DNA of 64,000 bases from Algoriella xinjiangensis (GTDB lineage Bacteria; Bacteroidota; Bacteroidia; Flavobacteriales; Weeksellaceae), in contig NZ_FOUZ01000011.1 in assembly GCF_900115015.1 (NCBI RefSeq), positions 80,351 through 144,350 on the forward strand. The letters run 5' to 3'. The notes beneath the pieces were generated by a model. The model saw only the letters and a program-made list of their open reading frames with translations. It was not told the origin of the DNA and searched no databases. This document shows, piece after piece, positions 33,914 through 43,704 of the stretch; positions within the stretch are counted from its first letter, which is position 1; each line of letters starts with the position of its first letter. The translations under genes were made by a program, and so were the position numbers.

Positions 33914-34882
33914 ATGAAGCACATATTAATCACAGGAGGTGCAGGGTTCATCGGATCTAATTTAACTGAATACTTTTTAGGTAAAGACTATAAAGTGACT
34001 TGTTTAGATAACTTTGCAACTGGGCATCGTCATAATGTAGAACCTTTTTTTGCAAATCAGAATTATAAATTAATAGAAGGTGATATACGTGATTTAGAAA
34101 CTTGCCACAAGGCAGTAAAAGATGTAGATTATGTGTTGCATCAGGCAGCTTTAGGATCAGTACCTCGTTCTATTAATGATCCAATTACTTCTAATGAAGT
34201 GAACGTTTCAGGTTTTTTGAATATGTTAGTTGCTGCTCGTGATACAGGTGTTAAACGCTTTGTTTATGCAGCCTCTTCATCAACGTATGGAGATTCAGAA
34301 AACTTACCGAAAGTAGAAGATATTATCGGGAAACCACTTTCTCCTTATGCAATTACAAAATATGTGAATGAATTATATGCAGATATTTTCAGTAAAACAT
34401 ATGGTTTGTCTTGTATAGGCTTACGTTATTTTAATGTGTTCGGTCGTCGTCAAGATCCAAATGGAGCGTACGCAGCAGTTATTCCATTGTTTGTAAAACA
34501 ATTTATGAATCACGAATCTCCAAAGATTAACGGAACAGGAGATTACTCACGTGATTTTACCTACATTGATAATGTGATTCAGATGAACGAACGCGCGATG
34601 CTCACAGAAGATGAAAATGCGGTTAATACAGTTTATAATACAGCTGTTGGAGATCGTACAACTTTAAATGATTTAGTAAACTATTTACGTGAATATTTAA
34701 GCGAATATGATCCTGAAATTGCAAATGTAGAAGCAATTCATGGACCAAATCGTGTAGGAGACATTCCACACTCGCTAGCATCTATAGAAAAAGCAAAAAC
34801 ATTATTAGGTTATGAACCTACTCATACGATTGATAAAGGGTTGAAAGAAGCGGTAAAATGGTATTGGGAAAACTTAAAATAA
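33914..34882 (+). CDS. UDP-N-acetylglucosamine 4-epimerase, WbpP/TviC type
   Basis: 322-residue SDR. The phrase QAALGSVPRSINDP is characteristic of WbpP/TviC, which interconvert UDP-GlcNAc/UDP-GalNAc and their uronic acids. The Rossmann loop ITGGAGFIGSNLTEYF, ASSSTYGDSENLPK, and YAITKYVNELYAD (catalytic Tyr-Lys) are intact, and RYFNVFGRRQDPNGAYAAVI is the substrate loop. Together with the dehydrogenase encoded 29 bases later this would give UDP-GalNAcA, as in the P. aeruginosa O6 or Salmonella Vi pathways. Confidence 0.92.
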   Translation: MKHILITGGAGFIGSNLTEYFLGKDYKVTCLDNFATGHRHNVEPFFANQNYKLIEGDIRDLETCHKAVKDVDYVLHQAALGSVPRSINDPITSNEVNVSGFLNMLVAARDTGVKRFVYAASSSTYGDSENLPKVEDIIGKPLSPYAITKYVNELYADIFSKTYGLSCIGLRYFNVFGRRQDPNGAYAAVIPLFVKQFMNHESPKINGTGDYSRDFTYIDNVIQMNERAMLTEDENAVNTVYNTAVGDRTTLNDLVNYLREYLSEYDPEIANVEAIHGPNRVGDIPHSLASIEKAKTLLGYEPTHTIDKGLKEAVKWYWENLK

Positions 34883-34911
34883 TTAAAAAATAAACTAACA
34901 AATAAAACTCA

Positions 34912-36201
34912 ATGAGTACATCGCATAAAATAGCAATTATAGGCTTAGGGTATGTAGGATTGCCTTTAGCACGGTTATTTGCAACTAAATATCCTGTAGT
35001 AGGATTTGATATCAATCAACAACGAATTGAAGAACTAAATCAAGGTAAGGATCACACTTTAGAAGTTGAAGACGATATTTTACAAGCTGTTTTGGTACAA
35101 GATAATCCTTTTACTACACCTACATTAGGATTGTATAATTCGTCAAATTTAGATGATATAAAAGAAGCGAATATTTATATTGTTACTGTGCCAACACCAG
35201 TGGACAAACATAATCGTCCAGATTTAACACCCTTATATAAATCTTCTGAAACAGTAGGGAAAGTCTTATCAAAAGGAGATATTGTTATTTATGAATCAAC
35301 AGTTTATCCAGGAGTTACGGAAGAAGAGTGTATTCCTGTATTAGAAAAAGTATCAGGGTTGAAATTTAACGTAGATTTCTTTGCGGGGTATTCACCAGAG
35401 CGTATCAACCCAGGAGATAAAGAACATACGGTAGAAAAAATACTAAAAGTAACTTCTGGTTCTACGCCAGAAATTGGCGTAATTGTAAATGACATTTATA
35501 GATCTGTTATTACTGCTGGAACACATTTAGCGCCAACGATTAAAGTGGCAGAAGCGGCTAAAGTTATTGAGAATTCACAACGAGACATCAACATTGCATT
35601 TGTCAATGAGTTAGCAAAAATTTTCAATTTATTAGAGATTGATACGCATGCTGTTTTAGAAGCAGCAGGTACAAAATGGAATTTCTTACCCTTCAAACCA
35701 GGTTTAGTAGGAGGACACTGTATTGGTGTAGATCCATATTATTTAGCACAAAAAGCACAAGAGCACGGCTATCATCCAGAAATTATTTTAGCTGGTCGTC
35801 GTTTGAATGATTCTATGGGTGAATATGTTGCTTCGCAAGTCGTGAAAACAATGATTAAGAAAAATATCAAAGTTAACGGCGCTAAAGTGTTGAACTTAGG
35901 AATTACATTCAAAGAAAACTGTCCCGATGTTCGTAATACAAAAGCAGTTGATGTCATTCAAGCTTTACAAGATTATTCTTTAGAAGTAACTACATATGAT
36001 CCTTGGGCAAATCCAGTAGAAGTGATGCATGAGTATGGAATGAATATTGTGAATGAAATTCCAGAACAAAAATATGATGCAATTATTTTAACTGTAGCAC
36101 ACAATGATTTTATAGGAATAGATTTGAACAACTATCTTAAAGATAGTGGTGTTATCTATGATGTAAAAGGTATTTTAGAAGAATGCGATAATAGATTGTA
36201 A
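34912..36201 (+). CDS. Nucleotide-sugar dehydrogenase (WbpO/TviB type), canonical copy
   Basis: 429 residues, a close paralogue of the protein encoded at 30106-31401. All motifs are canonical: [48 protein letters not shown] and the catalytic loop [16 protein letters not shown] with Cys270 and Asp274. Long stretches in the middle are identical to the other copy, while the last third differs more. With the WbpP-like epimerase directly upstream it most likely oxidises UDP-GlcNAc or UDP-GalNAc at C6. It ends the relatively conserved sugar-nucleotide block; very AT-rich strain-specific genes follow. Confidence 0.92.
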   Translation: MSTSHKIAIIGLGYVGLPLARLFATKYPVVGFDINQQRIEELNQGKDHTLEVEDDILQAVLVQDNPFTTPTLGLYNSSNLDDIKEANIYIVTVPTPVDKHNRPDLTPLYKSSETVGKVLSKGDIVIYESTVYPGVTEEECIPVLEKVSGLKFNVDFFAGYSPERINPGDKEHTVEKILKVTSGSTPEIGVIVNDIYRSVITAGTHLAPTIKVAEAAKVIENSQRDINIAFVNELAKIFNLLEIDTHAVLEAAGTKWNFLPFKPGLVGGHCIGVDPYYLAQKAQEHGYHPEIILAGRRLNDSMGEYVASQVVKTMIKKNIKVNGAKVLNLGITFKENCPDVRNTKAVDVIQALQDYSLEVTTYDPWANPVEVMHEYGMNIVNEIPEQKYDAIILTVAHNDFIGIDLNNYLKDSGVIYDVKGILEECDNRL

Positions 36202-36333
36202 AAATAACGTAAATAAATAGTAGTTTTTTATTTGGCTATAATTATAAATCATCCGAATGCATCACAAGAAAATAAGTACAACATAAAAAATTTACCAATA
36301 TGACTAATTTAGAAATTATTTAACAAGCTTAGT

Positions 36334-37494
36334 GTGATTTATTTTATAATATTTATTGTTTCTATATTACTTTTTCTAAAGTATATGAACTCTGCCAAAA
36401 AAAATGAAGGGAAATACTTTTATTATCTCTTCATGGTTTTTTTAGTGTTAGTTTGTACATTCAGATATAGAGTAGGTGGAGATTCATTGCATTATCACGA
36501 TATTTTTGATAGTTATCCCTACTTTTCTGAATTATCTTCATACGATTTTAAAAATTCACAATATAATTTTGGTTGGATTATCTTTAATGCAGTTATAAAA
36601 TCTATTTGTGATAGTTTTTATTTCTTTCAATTTGTCCACGCTTTAATAATTAATACAACGATTTTTTATTTTATAAAGAAATATGCAATTAATAAATTCT
36701 TAACTATTATTTTTTATCTGTTTTTTAATTTTCTATATTTTAACATGGAAGTTTTAAGAGAATCTTTGGCAGTTTCTTTTTTTTTACTTTCAATACCTTA
36801 TTTATTAAATAAAAAATGGTTAGCATATTATTTATTGTGCATTCTAGCATATTCATTTCATAGTTCTGCACTTATTCTTTTTGTTTTACCTTTATTTGCA
36901 ATTGAAATGAAAATGAAATATCAAATTAGTATACTTGTTTTACTTACTTTGTTAATAAATTTCATACCAATAGGAGATTTAATAAGTAACTACTTAGGTT
37001 TTTTATCCATAACTCAAGTTGCATCAAGGAATTATTTAAATCTAGAAATAAACTTTATAGGTATTTTAGCTCAAATTCTAAAAATTATACCGATACTATT
37101 CATATACATTATTTATAAGAGAAAAAAACTAAACCATGAGTTTGCTATATTTGTCATGCCATATTTGGTTTTAGGTATTCTTTCAGCTTTTATTCCTGGT
37201 GTTTATCGGTTTCTTAACTATTTGACAATTCCGATTCTTATTTTTGCTGTTGATTTGTTTTATTTTTTATTACGTAGAAAACATAAATATATATTTAGCT
37301 ATTATAAAATAGCAGGTAGTTTATGTATACTTATTCTGATGCAATTACAATATTTTACTAGGGATATGACTAAATTTTCGCAGGTAAACAGTGTTTTTTT
37401 TAATATATATACTCCATATCATTCAATTTTAGATGAAAAGAAAGACCCTATACGGGAAAAAATATTTTATAACTCTATGAATATTGATAACTAA
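36334..37494 (+). CDS. EpsG-family membrane protein, probable O-antigen polymerase (Wzy)
   Basis: 386 residues with about ten TM helices and a conserved-looking YRVGGDSLHYHDIF in the first loop (about residues 45-58), as in EpsG/Wzy-like polymerases. A long extracytoplasmic loop with FSITQVASRNYLN-like sequence lies near residue 225. The start is GTG at 36334; a seven-codon ATG frame just before it (36300) ends in TAA. It would polymerise repeat units at the periplasmic face. The gene is very AT-rich (13 G/C of 60 bases at 36721-36780) and is joined by a one-base overlap to the next gene. Confidence 0.82.
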   Translation: MIYFIIFIVSILLFLKYMNSAKKNEGKYFYYLFMVFLVLVCTFRYRVGGDSLHYHDIFDSYPYFSELSSYDFKNSQYNFGWIIFNAVIKSICDSFYFFQFVHALIINTTIFYFIKKYAINKFLTIIFYLFFNFLYFNMEVLRESLAVSFFLLSIPYLLNKKWLAYYLLCILAYSFHSSALILFVLPLFAIEMKMKYQISILVLLTLLINFIPIGDLISNYLGFLSITQVASRNYLNLEINFIGILAQILKIIPILFIYIIYKRKKLNHEFAIFVMPYLVLGILSAFIPGVYRFLNYLTIPILIFAVDLFYFLLRRKHKYIFSYYKIAGSLCILILMQLQYFTRDMTKFSQVNSVFFNIYTPYHSILDEKKDPIREKIFYNSMNIDN

Positions 37495-38396
37495 TGAAAG
37501 AAATTTTATTCTTAGGAGTAACACAATTTGTAGACCAGCATATAAAATACGTAGATGTTAATAATTTATATAAGCCTATACCTAAAATATTAAAACCAAT
37601 TCGAAAAATCTTTTTTGATTTCAATTTACCTTTTAAAAGTATTTGGGTAAATAAGAATCTTTATAATGATATTCAAAATCATAAAACAATTATTCTTTCT
37701 GCAACACAGTATAATCAAAGAGTTTCTAAAATAATAGATACTTATCATTTTAAAGATAAACGGTTTATTTTTTGGTACTGGAACCCCGTTGATAAAATTG
37801 CTTTACCCAAAACAATTTCTAAAAACTGGGAAGTTTGGGCATTTGATAAGAAAGACTGTGAACGTTATAATTTGTGTTATAATAATACCTATTATTTTAA
37901 TGAATTTGTACAACCAGCACTAAAATCAGTACTAAAACAGGATATTTTATTTGTAGGGCAGGATAAAGATAGATTAGGGACATTAATTAATCTGTCAAAG
38001 GAATTTAAACAATACCAGCTTTCATATTATTTTCATATTGTAAAAGATCAAACTTCAAAAGTGAAATATGATTATAAAGAAAAAATAAGTTATCAAACAA
38101 TTTTAGACTTAATTCAATCAAGTCGTGTTTTATTAGATATTGTGCAGGAAGGCCAGACAGGCTTAACCCAAAGAATAATGGAAGGCTTATTCTTTGGAAA
38201 AAAAATTATTACGAATAATAAAGAAATTGTTCGGTACAATTTTTATGACCCCAAAAATATTTTCATATTGGATGTAGATTCTATTGAAAATCTTCAACAA
38301 TTTATGGCTGAAAGTTATCATCCTGTAAGTTGCGATATTATAAATGAATATACTATATCTAGTTGGCTGCTTAATTTTAATGTAAATAATGAATAA
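37494..38396 (+). CDS. Glycosyltransferase-like protein (CgeB/GT4-like), polysaccharide locus
   Basis: 300-residue soluble protein. Its first half is poorly conserved; the second half has the sequence DLIQSSRVLLDIVQEGQTGL followed by RIMEGLFFGKKIITNN, which is the donor-binding end typical of GT-B enzymes used for LPS side chains in Bacteroidota. There is no TM helix, so it should act at the inner face of the membrane. Donor and acceptor are unknown. It overlaps the polymerase gene by one base and the flippase gene by 8 bases (ATGAATAA), so these three are one translational unit. Confidence 0.72.
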   Translation: MKEILFLGVTQFVDQHIKYVDVNNLYKPIPKILKPIRKIFFDFNLPFKSIWVNKNLYNDIQNHKTIILSATQYNQRVSKIIDTYHFKDKRFIFWYWNPVDKIALPKTISKNWEVWAFDKKDCERYNLCYNNTYYFNEFVQPALKSVLKQDILFVGQDKDRLGTLINLSKEFKQYQLSYYFHIVKDQTSKVKYDYKEKISYQTILDLIQSSRVLLDIVQEGQTGLTQRIMEGLFFGKKIITNNKEIVRYNFYDPKNIFILDVDSIENLQQFMAESYHPVSCDIINEYTISSWLLNFNVNNE

Positions 38397-39804
38397 ATCG
38401 ATTTTAAATAATTTATCTTTTTCTTTTGTTGCTCAGATTTTATCAGTTATCGTAAGTTTAATATTTTCTTTGGGAATTACAAAAGTACTTGATGTTGAAA
38501 ACTACGGATATTGGCAATTATTTATTTTATACTCCAATTATGCCGGTTTTTTTCATCTTGGTATTTGTGATGGATTGTATTTGAAGCTGGGAGGGCGAAA
38601 ATTGGAACGTATTAATCAATTTAATTTTACCAATCAGCTTTCATTTTTTTTAATTTTCGAGATTCTTGTTTCTATTTTATTTTTATTAGGATTATTCGTC
38701 ACTACAGCTGATCCTATTAAATTTCATCTTCTGCTATTTATTGTTCCCTATATTATTATTGCCAATGTACAGACTTATCTATCATATGTGCTTTTAGCAA
38801 CTAATAAAATAGAAGTATATTCTAAATCTGTTTTTATAGAAAAGATATTTATTATTGTAATATTAATTCTTCTATTTTTTCTAAAAAAAATAGAAGTTAA
38901 TGTCTTGATTTATGTTTATTTATTAGCAAAAACCTTTTCGATTCTATATCTGGTCTTTCAAATCCGCTCTGTTGTAGAATCGAAAGGATTTTTAAACTAT
39001 CGGGTAATAAACTTAAGAATGCTTTGGAAATATGCCCTAATAGGGATACCTTTAATGTTTTCAAATATTCTGAGTACTCTTCTGATAGGGAGTAATAGAT
39101 TGTTGACTGAGAATAAATATGGAATTATTGCTTTTAGTAAACTCTCCTTCTCTATTTCTTTAGTTTTTTTATTTATTGTTTTTGTTTCTCAGCTTGGTAT
39201 TGTATTGTTTCCTTTACTTCGACGAATGAATAATGAAAATCGAAAATTAGTTTTTTATTGGATAAACAATAATCTTACATTACTGTTTATTTTCTGCATG
39301 CTTTTTTATTACCCATTGGTAGAGTTTGTAAAATATTTTGTGCCTAACTATTATGAAAGTACCAGATATTTAAGCTTGATGTTACCAATATGTATATTTG
39401 AAGGTAAGTTTCAGATTTTATATAATACAATGTATAAAGTATTGAAAAAACAGAAAACAATATTTATACTTAATTTGCTGAGTCTTGTAATTTCTATTGC
39501 TCTAACATATACGGCATTATTTTGGTTTGATAGCATTATATTTTCCATATACACACTTGTCATTATTATTGTTTTACGTTCAATATTAAGTGAAATTATG
39601 TTATATAGATTTTTAAAAATGAATAAATATAACCTAATTGGAGAAGCACTTGTTATGACATTGTTTTTTATCATTATTAATCTACAATGTACTTTCTGGA
39701 TTAGTTTTATTTGCTATTTTAGTTTATTAGTTACATATATATTAGTTAAATATTTCCGGAATGAAATTAATTTCAAATTTAATCCTATTAATTCGAAAAA
39801 TTAA
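38389..39804 (+). CDS. wzx: Oligosaccharide flippase (Wzx-like)
   Basis: 471 residues with twelve or more hydrophobic helices across the full length and the N-terminal LSFSFVAQILSVIVSLIFS / YWQLFILYSNYAGFFHLG region typical of the MOP polysaccharide-flippase family. It would move undecaprenyl-diphosphate-linked repeat units across the inner membrane for the EpsG-like polymerase two genes upstream. Extremely AT-rich. The 98-base gap before the next gene contains no clear promoter or terminator. Confidence 0.86.
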   Translation: MNKSILNNLSFSFVAQILSVIVSLIFSLGITKVLDVENYGYWQLFILYSNYAGFFHLGICDGLYLKLGGRKLERINQFNFTNQLSFFLIFEILVSILFLLGLFVTTADPIKFHLLLFIVPYIIIANVQTYLSYVLLATNKIEVYSKSVFIEKIFIIVILILLFFLKKIEVNVLIYVYLLAKTFSILYLVFQIRSVVESKGFLNYRVINLRMLWKYALIGIPLMFSNILSTLLIGSNRLLTENKYGIIAFSKLSFSISLVFLFIVFVSQLGIVLFPLLRRMNNENRKLVFYWINNNLTLLFIFCMLFYYPLVEFVKYFVPNYYESTRYLSLMLPICIFEGKFQILYNTMYKVLKKQKTIFILNLLSLVISIALTYTALFWFDSIIFSIYTLVIIIVLRSILSEIMLYRFLKMNKYNLIGEALVMTLFFIIINLQCTFWISFICYFSLLVTYILVKYFRNEINFKFNPINSKN

Positions 39805-39902
39805 TAAATTTTGAGAGGAGATCAACGAATCTTATAAAGCTACTTGATTTTATGTATGATAATAAAAGAGTGAGAACATATGAAAAATAGAATACATTTA
39901 TT

Positions 39903-40982
39903 ATGAAAAAGATATTATTGGTTTCTCCATTACCACCTCCTGTGGGAGGAATAGCGAGTTGGACGGTAAATATGCTTGACTATTTTAAAAATTATTCTAA
40001 TAAAAACTATATATTAGAACATCTTAATAATGCAATGCAATTAAGAAATATAACTTCTACCTCAAAACTATTGCGTGTATATTTTGGTATAATTAATTTT
40101 CTATTTTTTTACGTAAAGTTGTTTAAAAAAATTTTACATAAACCAGATTTATGCCATTTCACTTCAAGTGCTTCGTTAGGATTATTTAAGGATATTTTTT
40201 TCATATTGACATGCAGACTTTTTAATATAGAAACAATAATTCATTATAGATTTGGACGCATACCCGAACTTTATGAGAGCAAAAATTGGGAATGGAAACT
40301 TTTAATATTTGTGAATAAAATCAGCACATTTGTTATTGTACTGGATCAAAAAAGTTTAGATATTCTCAATAAATATCATAAATATGTTTTTTTAATTGAG
40401 AATCCTGTTGCACCTCAATTAATTGAATTTAAGAAAGGAGCGGAAAAGCGAGAAGAGAATTCAATCGTTTTTGTTGGTCATGTTACTAAACAAAAAGGAA
40501 TTTATGAACTTTTTGAAGCGACAAAGAATTTAGACAGTAAATATAAGCTTGAAATTGTTGGTCCTTATGAGGAAAATGTAAAACAAGATTTATTGGAAAT
40601 GTTTGGGCATGAAGAATTAGTTTTTTGTGGTCCTTTATCAAAAGAAATTGTGTATGAAAAAATGATTAATTCAAAACTTTTGATTCTTCCTTCATATACA
40701 GAAGGGTTTCCAAATGTAATTATTGAAGGAATGGCTTTGGGTTGTAGTATTATTGCAACAGATGTAGGAGCTATTCCAGATATGTTGGGTGGAGATAGGG
40801 GAGTCGTAATTGAACCTCGAAATGTAGATCAATTAAGAGAAGCAATTCAGAATCTATTATTGAATGAATCTATTAGAACAGAGATTAGCTTAAATGCTGA
40901 ATCATATGCACTCGAAAACTATACAATTGAAAATATCGTTAAAAAATTAGAATTTATTTGGACTTATGAAAATTCAAAATAA
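39903..40982 (+). CDS. Glycosyltransferase family 4
   Basis: 359 residues, GT-B fold. The N-terminus LLVSPLPPPVGGIASWTVNM is a glycine-rich acceptor loop often seen in polysaccharide GT4 enzymes. The donor site is in the C-terminal half: IVFVGHVTKQKGIYELFEA, LILPSYTEGFPNVIIEGMA (the E-x7-E motif) and GCSIIATDVGAIPDML. Specificity unknown. The end overlaps the fnlA start by 17 bases even though the two genes differ in base composition, so the junction of the AT-rich and less AT-rich blocks falls here. Confidence 0.9.
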   Translation: MKKILLVSPLPPPVGGIASWTVNMLDYFKNYSNKNYILEHLNNAMQLRNITSTSKLLRVYFGIINFLFFYVKLFKKILHKPDLCHFTSSASLGLFKDIFFILTCRLFNIETIIHYRFGRIPELYESKNWEWKLLIFVNKISTFVIVLDQKSLDILNKYHKYVFLIENPVAPQLIEFKKGAEKREENSIVFVGHVTKQKGIYELFEATKNLDSKYKLEIVGPYEENVKQDLLEMFGHEELVFCGPLSKEIVYEKMINSKLLILPSYTEGFPNVIIEGMALGCSIIATDVGAIPDMLGGDRGVVIEPRNVDQLREAIQNLLLNESIRTEISLNAESYALENYTIENIVKKLEFIWTYENSK

Positions 40983-42000
40983 AACCCTTTTAATAACAGG
41001 TGGAACAGGCTCTTTCGGAACAGCTGTTCTCAACCGTTTTTTACAAACTGATCACTTCAAAGAAATCCGTATTTTTTCTCGTGATGAGAAAAAGCAGGAT
41101 GACATGAGAAATCTTTATAAAAATGATAAAATCAAATACTATATCGGAGATGTAAGAGATTTTTCAAGTGTAGAACCGGCAACGAGAGGGGTCGATTATA
41201 TCTTTCATGCAGCAGCTTTAAAACAGGTTCCGTCATGCGAGTTTTTCCCAATGCAGGCAGTGAAAACCAATGTTGAAGGAACACAGAATGTTATCCGTGC
41301 AGCGGCAGTCAATAAAGTACAAAAAGTTATTTGTTTGTCTACAGATAAAGCAGCATATCCAATCAATGCAATGGGAATCTCCAAAGCAATGATGGAAAAA
41401 GTAGCGGTTGCTGAAGCAAGAAATCTTACAGATACTGTAGTTTGTCTTACGCGTTACGGAAATGTAATGGCTTCCAGAGGGTCTGTTATTCCATTGTTTT
41501 TAAATCAGATTCAAAAAGGAGAACCGATTACAATAACTGACCCCAATATGTCAAGATTTTTCATGTCATTGGATGATGCGGTAGATTTGGTATTATTCGC
41601 GTTTGAAAATGCAAATCCAGGAGATTTATTTGTGAACAAAGCTCCTGCGGGAAGCATAGGTGATTTAGCGCAAGCTTTAATTGAACTGACGGGTAAAGAA
41701 GTGCCTGTGAAAGTAATAGGAACCCGTCACGGAGAAAAATTGTATGAAACATTATGTACCCGAGAAGAAATGATCAAAGCAGAGGATATGGGAGATTTCT
41801 TTCGTGTTCCTGCAGATAACCGTGATTTGAACTATGCAAAATACTTCTCAGAAGGAGAAGAAGATGTTTCAAAAATTGAAGATTACCATTCGCATAATAC
41901 TGAACAACAAGGAGTAGAAGGCTTGAAAAAACTGATCTCTACTTTACCCCTTATCCGTAAAGAAGTTTTCGGGGAAGATGTAACGCAATATCCTTATTAG
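40966..42000 (+). CDS. fnlA: UDP-GlcNAc 4,6-dehydratase/5-epimerase (FnlA/CapE)
   Basis: 344-residue short SDR acting first in UDP-L-FucNAc synthesis: it makes UDP-2-acetamido-2,6-dideoxy-L-arabino-4-hexulose from UDP-GlcNAc. Motifs: ITGGTGSFGTAVLNRFL, FSRDEKKQDDMR, AAALKQVPSCEFFPM, and a Met-x3-Lys pair in NAMGISKAMMEK, where other SDRs have Tyr-x3-Lys; this replacement is normal for the CapE/PglF group. MASRGSVIPLF and RHGEKLYE fit. The C-terminus is acidic. It is noticeably less AT-rich (26 G/C of 60 at 41161-41220) than the genes before it. Confidence 0.93.
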   Translation: MKIQNKTLLITGGTGSFGTAVLNRFLQTDHFKEIRIFSRDEKKQDDMRNLYKNDKIKYYIGDVRDFSSVEPATRGVDYIFHAAALKQVPSCEFFPMQAVKTNVEGTQNVIRAAAVNKVQKVICLSTDKAAYPINAMGISKAMMEKVAVAEARNLTDTVVCLTRYGNVMASRGSVIPLFLNQIQKGEPITITDPNMSRFFMSLDDAVDLVLFAFENANPGDLFVNKAPAGSIGDLAQALIELTGKEVPVKVIGTRHGEKLYETLCTREEMIKAEDMGDFFRVPADNRDLNYAKYFSEGEEDVSKIEDYHSHNTEQQGVEGLKKLISTLPLIRKEVFGEDVTQYPY

Positions 42001-42017
42001 AAGGCAAAAGTAAAAAG
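42001..42017 (+). repeat. AAGGCAAAAG-type intergenic repeat, copy 1
   Basis: AAGGCAAAAGTAAAAAG directly after the fnlA stop. Shares its first ten bases with copies at 43649 and (inverted) 44061-44087. Variants GAAGGTAAAAGAGG follow at 42028-42041 and run into the start of the WxcM-like gene. Confidence 0.6.
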
Positions 42018-42024
42018 AACTAAG

Positions 42025-42459
42025 TTGAAGGTAAAAGAGGTAAAAACTAATTGTATGTTACTAGTAGGAAAGAAACATCAGGATGAAAGAGGAATCATTA
42101 CTTATAATAATGATTTTGATGCTTCGCAGATCAAAAGAATGTATACCATTGAAAATCATTCAACGGATTTTATCCGCGGTTGGCAGGGACATAAAGTTGA
42201 GCAAAGATGGTTTGCTTGTATGAAAGGGTCTTTTGATATTTCTGTGATTGTGGTAGATAATTTCACAAATCCTTCAAAAGATTTAATAATTCAGAAATAT
42301 CTTTTAACAGATGATATTTTAACTTACCTCCATATTCCGTCGGGTTGTATTACAGCAATTCAGGCGAAAGAAGAAGGAAGCAAATTATTAGTTCTTGCCG
42401 ATTACGGATTGGGAGAGATTGATGATGAATACAGATACAGTCTGGATTATTTTAACTAA
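42025..42459 (+). CDS. WxcM/FdtA-like cupin sugar isomerase or epimerase
   Basis: 144-residue cupin. Features are HQDERGIITYNNDFD, IRGWQGHKVEQRWFAC and YLHIPSGCITAIQA, matching small WxcM-like sugar epimerases found inside fnl/cap clusters of Bacteroidota. A role in modifying the 4-keto intermediate of L-FucNAc synthesis is plausible but not shown. Start choice is uncertain: TTG at 42025 gives MKVKEVKTNC, but these codons are similar to the AAGGCAAAAG/GGTAAAAG repeats in this block, so ATG at 42055 could be the real start. Confidence 0.8.
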   Translation: MKVKEVKTNCMLLVGKKHQDERGIITYNNDFDASQIKRMYTIENHSTDFIRGWQGHKVEQRWFACMKGSFDISVIVVDNFTNPSKDLIIQKYLLTDDILTYLHIPSGCITAIQAKEEGSKLLVLADYGLGEIDDEYRYSLDYFN

Positions 42460-42523
42460 ATAAAAAATTTAAAAGTTGGTCAATAGAAAGTTTATTAAAC
42501 CGACTATAAAAATCACATATTAA

Positions 42524-43642
42524 ATGAAAAAAATCGGAATTACCGGTCAGAATGGTTTTGTTGGAAAACATTTGTATAACACTTTAGGATTATTTCCTGA
42601 GGAATTTCAAAGAGTTGATTTTAAGAAAGAATATTTTGAAAACGAAAACCAATTAGACCAATTTGTTGTTGAATGTGATGTTATCATCCATTTAGCAGCA
42701 ATGAATCGTCATGAGAATGAACAATTTATCTATGAAACGAATGTAGGCTTAGCCCAAAAATTAGTCGATTCTCTGAAAAGAACTAATTCAAAAACTCATG
42801 TGATGATTTCCTCTTCGACTCAGGAAGAAAGAGATAATCTGTATGGAAGGTCAAAAAGAGAAGGAAGACAAGCTTTAGCCAATTGGGCAGAAGAAAATGG
42901 AGGTAAAATGACAGGATTGATTATTCCGAATGTATTTGGAGTATTTGGGAGGCCTTTCTACAATTCATTTATTGCTACATTTTGCCATCAGTTAACACAT
43001 GGCGAAACTCCAACGATTGCTAATGATGGTGAAGTGAAATTGATTTACGTTCAGGAATTGGTTGATACTATTATTAATGAAATCAAAGAAGGTAACAGTA
43101 AAGCAGAATTCTTTATCGAACCTACTGCTACCAAAAAGGTTTCAGAAGTTTTATCATTATTGAATGACTATAAAACAAAATATTTCGACGGCGGAGAAAT
43201 TCCTGCGATCAATGATTCTTTTGAACATAATTTATTCAACACTTATCGTTCATACATCGATTACAAAACGCATTATCCTGTAAAGTTTATTCAACATAAA
43301 GACCCTCGTGGAGCTTTTGTTGAAGTCATTCGTTTAGGGATTGGCGGTCAATGTTCATTTTCAACTACAGTGCCGGGAATTACCAGAGGAAATCATTATC
43401 ACACAAGAAAGATTGAGCGTTTTGCGGTGATTAAAGGAAAAGCTTTAATCCAACTGAGAAAAATTGATACCGATGAAGTATTAGATTTTTATTTAGATGG
43501 AAACGAACCTGCGTATGTAGATATGCCGATTTGGTACACACACAACATCAAAAATATAGGAGACGAAGAATTATATACCATTTTCTGGATCAATGAAGCA
43601 TTCAACCCGGAAGATGCAGATACTTATTTTCTGGAAGTTTAA
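42524..43642 (+). CDS. fnlB: UDP-2-acetamido-2,6-dideoxyhexulose reductase/epimerase (FnlB/CapF)
   Basis: 372-residue bifunctional enzyme. N-terminal SDR domain (about 1-245; GITGQNGFVGKHLYNTL, HLAAMNRHEN, YGRSKREGRQALANW with Tyr-Lys) reduces the intermediate; the C-terminal cupin (about 255-372; KDPRGAFVEVIR, GITRGNHYHTRKIERFAV, IWYTHNIKNIG) does the 3-epimerisation. This two-domain layout is specific to CapF/FnlB. It lies between the WxcM-like gene and the four-helix-bundle gene; a repeat of the AAGGCAAAAG type begins five bases after its stop codon. Confidence 0.93.
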   Translation: MKKIGITGQNGFVGKHLYNTLGLFPEEFQRVDFKKEYFENENQLDQFVVECDVIIHLAAMNRHENEQFIYETNVGLAQKLVDSLKRTNSKTHVMISSSTQEERDNLYGRSKREGRQALANWAEENGGKMTGLIIPNVFGVFGRPFYNSFIATFCHQLTHGETPTIANDGEVKLIYVQELVDTIINEIKEGNSKAEFFIEPTATKKVSEVLSLLNDYKTKYFDGGEIPAINDSFEHNLFNTYRSYIDYKTHYPVKFIQHKDPRGAFVEVIRLGIGGQCSFSTTVPGITRGNHYHTRKIERFAVIKGKALIQLRKIDTDEVLDFYLDGNEPAYVDMPIWYTHNIKNIGDEELYTIFWINEAFNPEDADTYFLEV

Positions 43643-43647
43643 AGAGG

Positions 43648-43671
43648 AAAGGCAAAAGGTAAAAGTAAAAA
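43648..43671 (+). repeat. AAGGCAAAAG-type intergenic repeat, copy 2 (left of four-helix-bundle gene)
   Basis: A-rich repeat with AAGGCAAAAG, GTAAAAG and TAAAAA modules, starting a few bases after the fnlB stop. Together with the inverted copy at 44061-44087 it brackets the four-helix-bundle gene. Confidence 0.65.
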
Positions 43672-43704
43672 TGGAGCGTAAAAATTAAATAAGTATATTA
43701 AGTT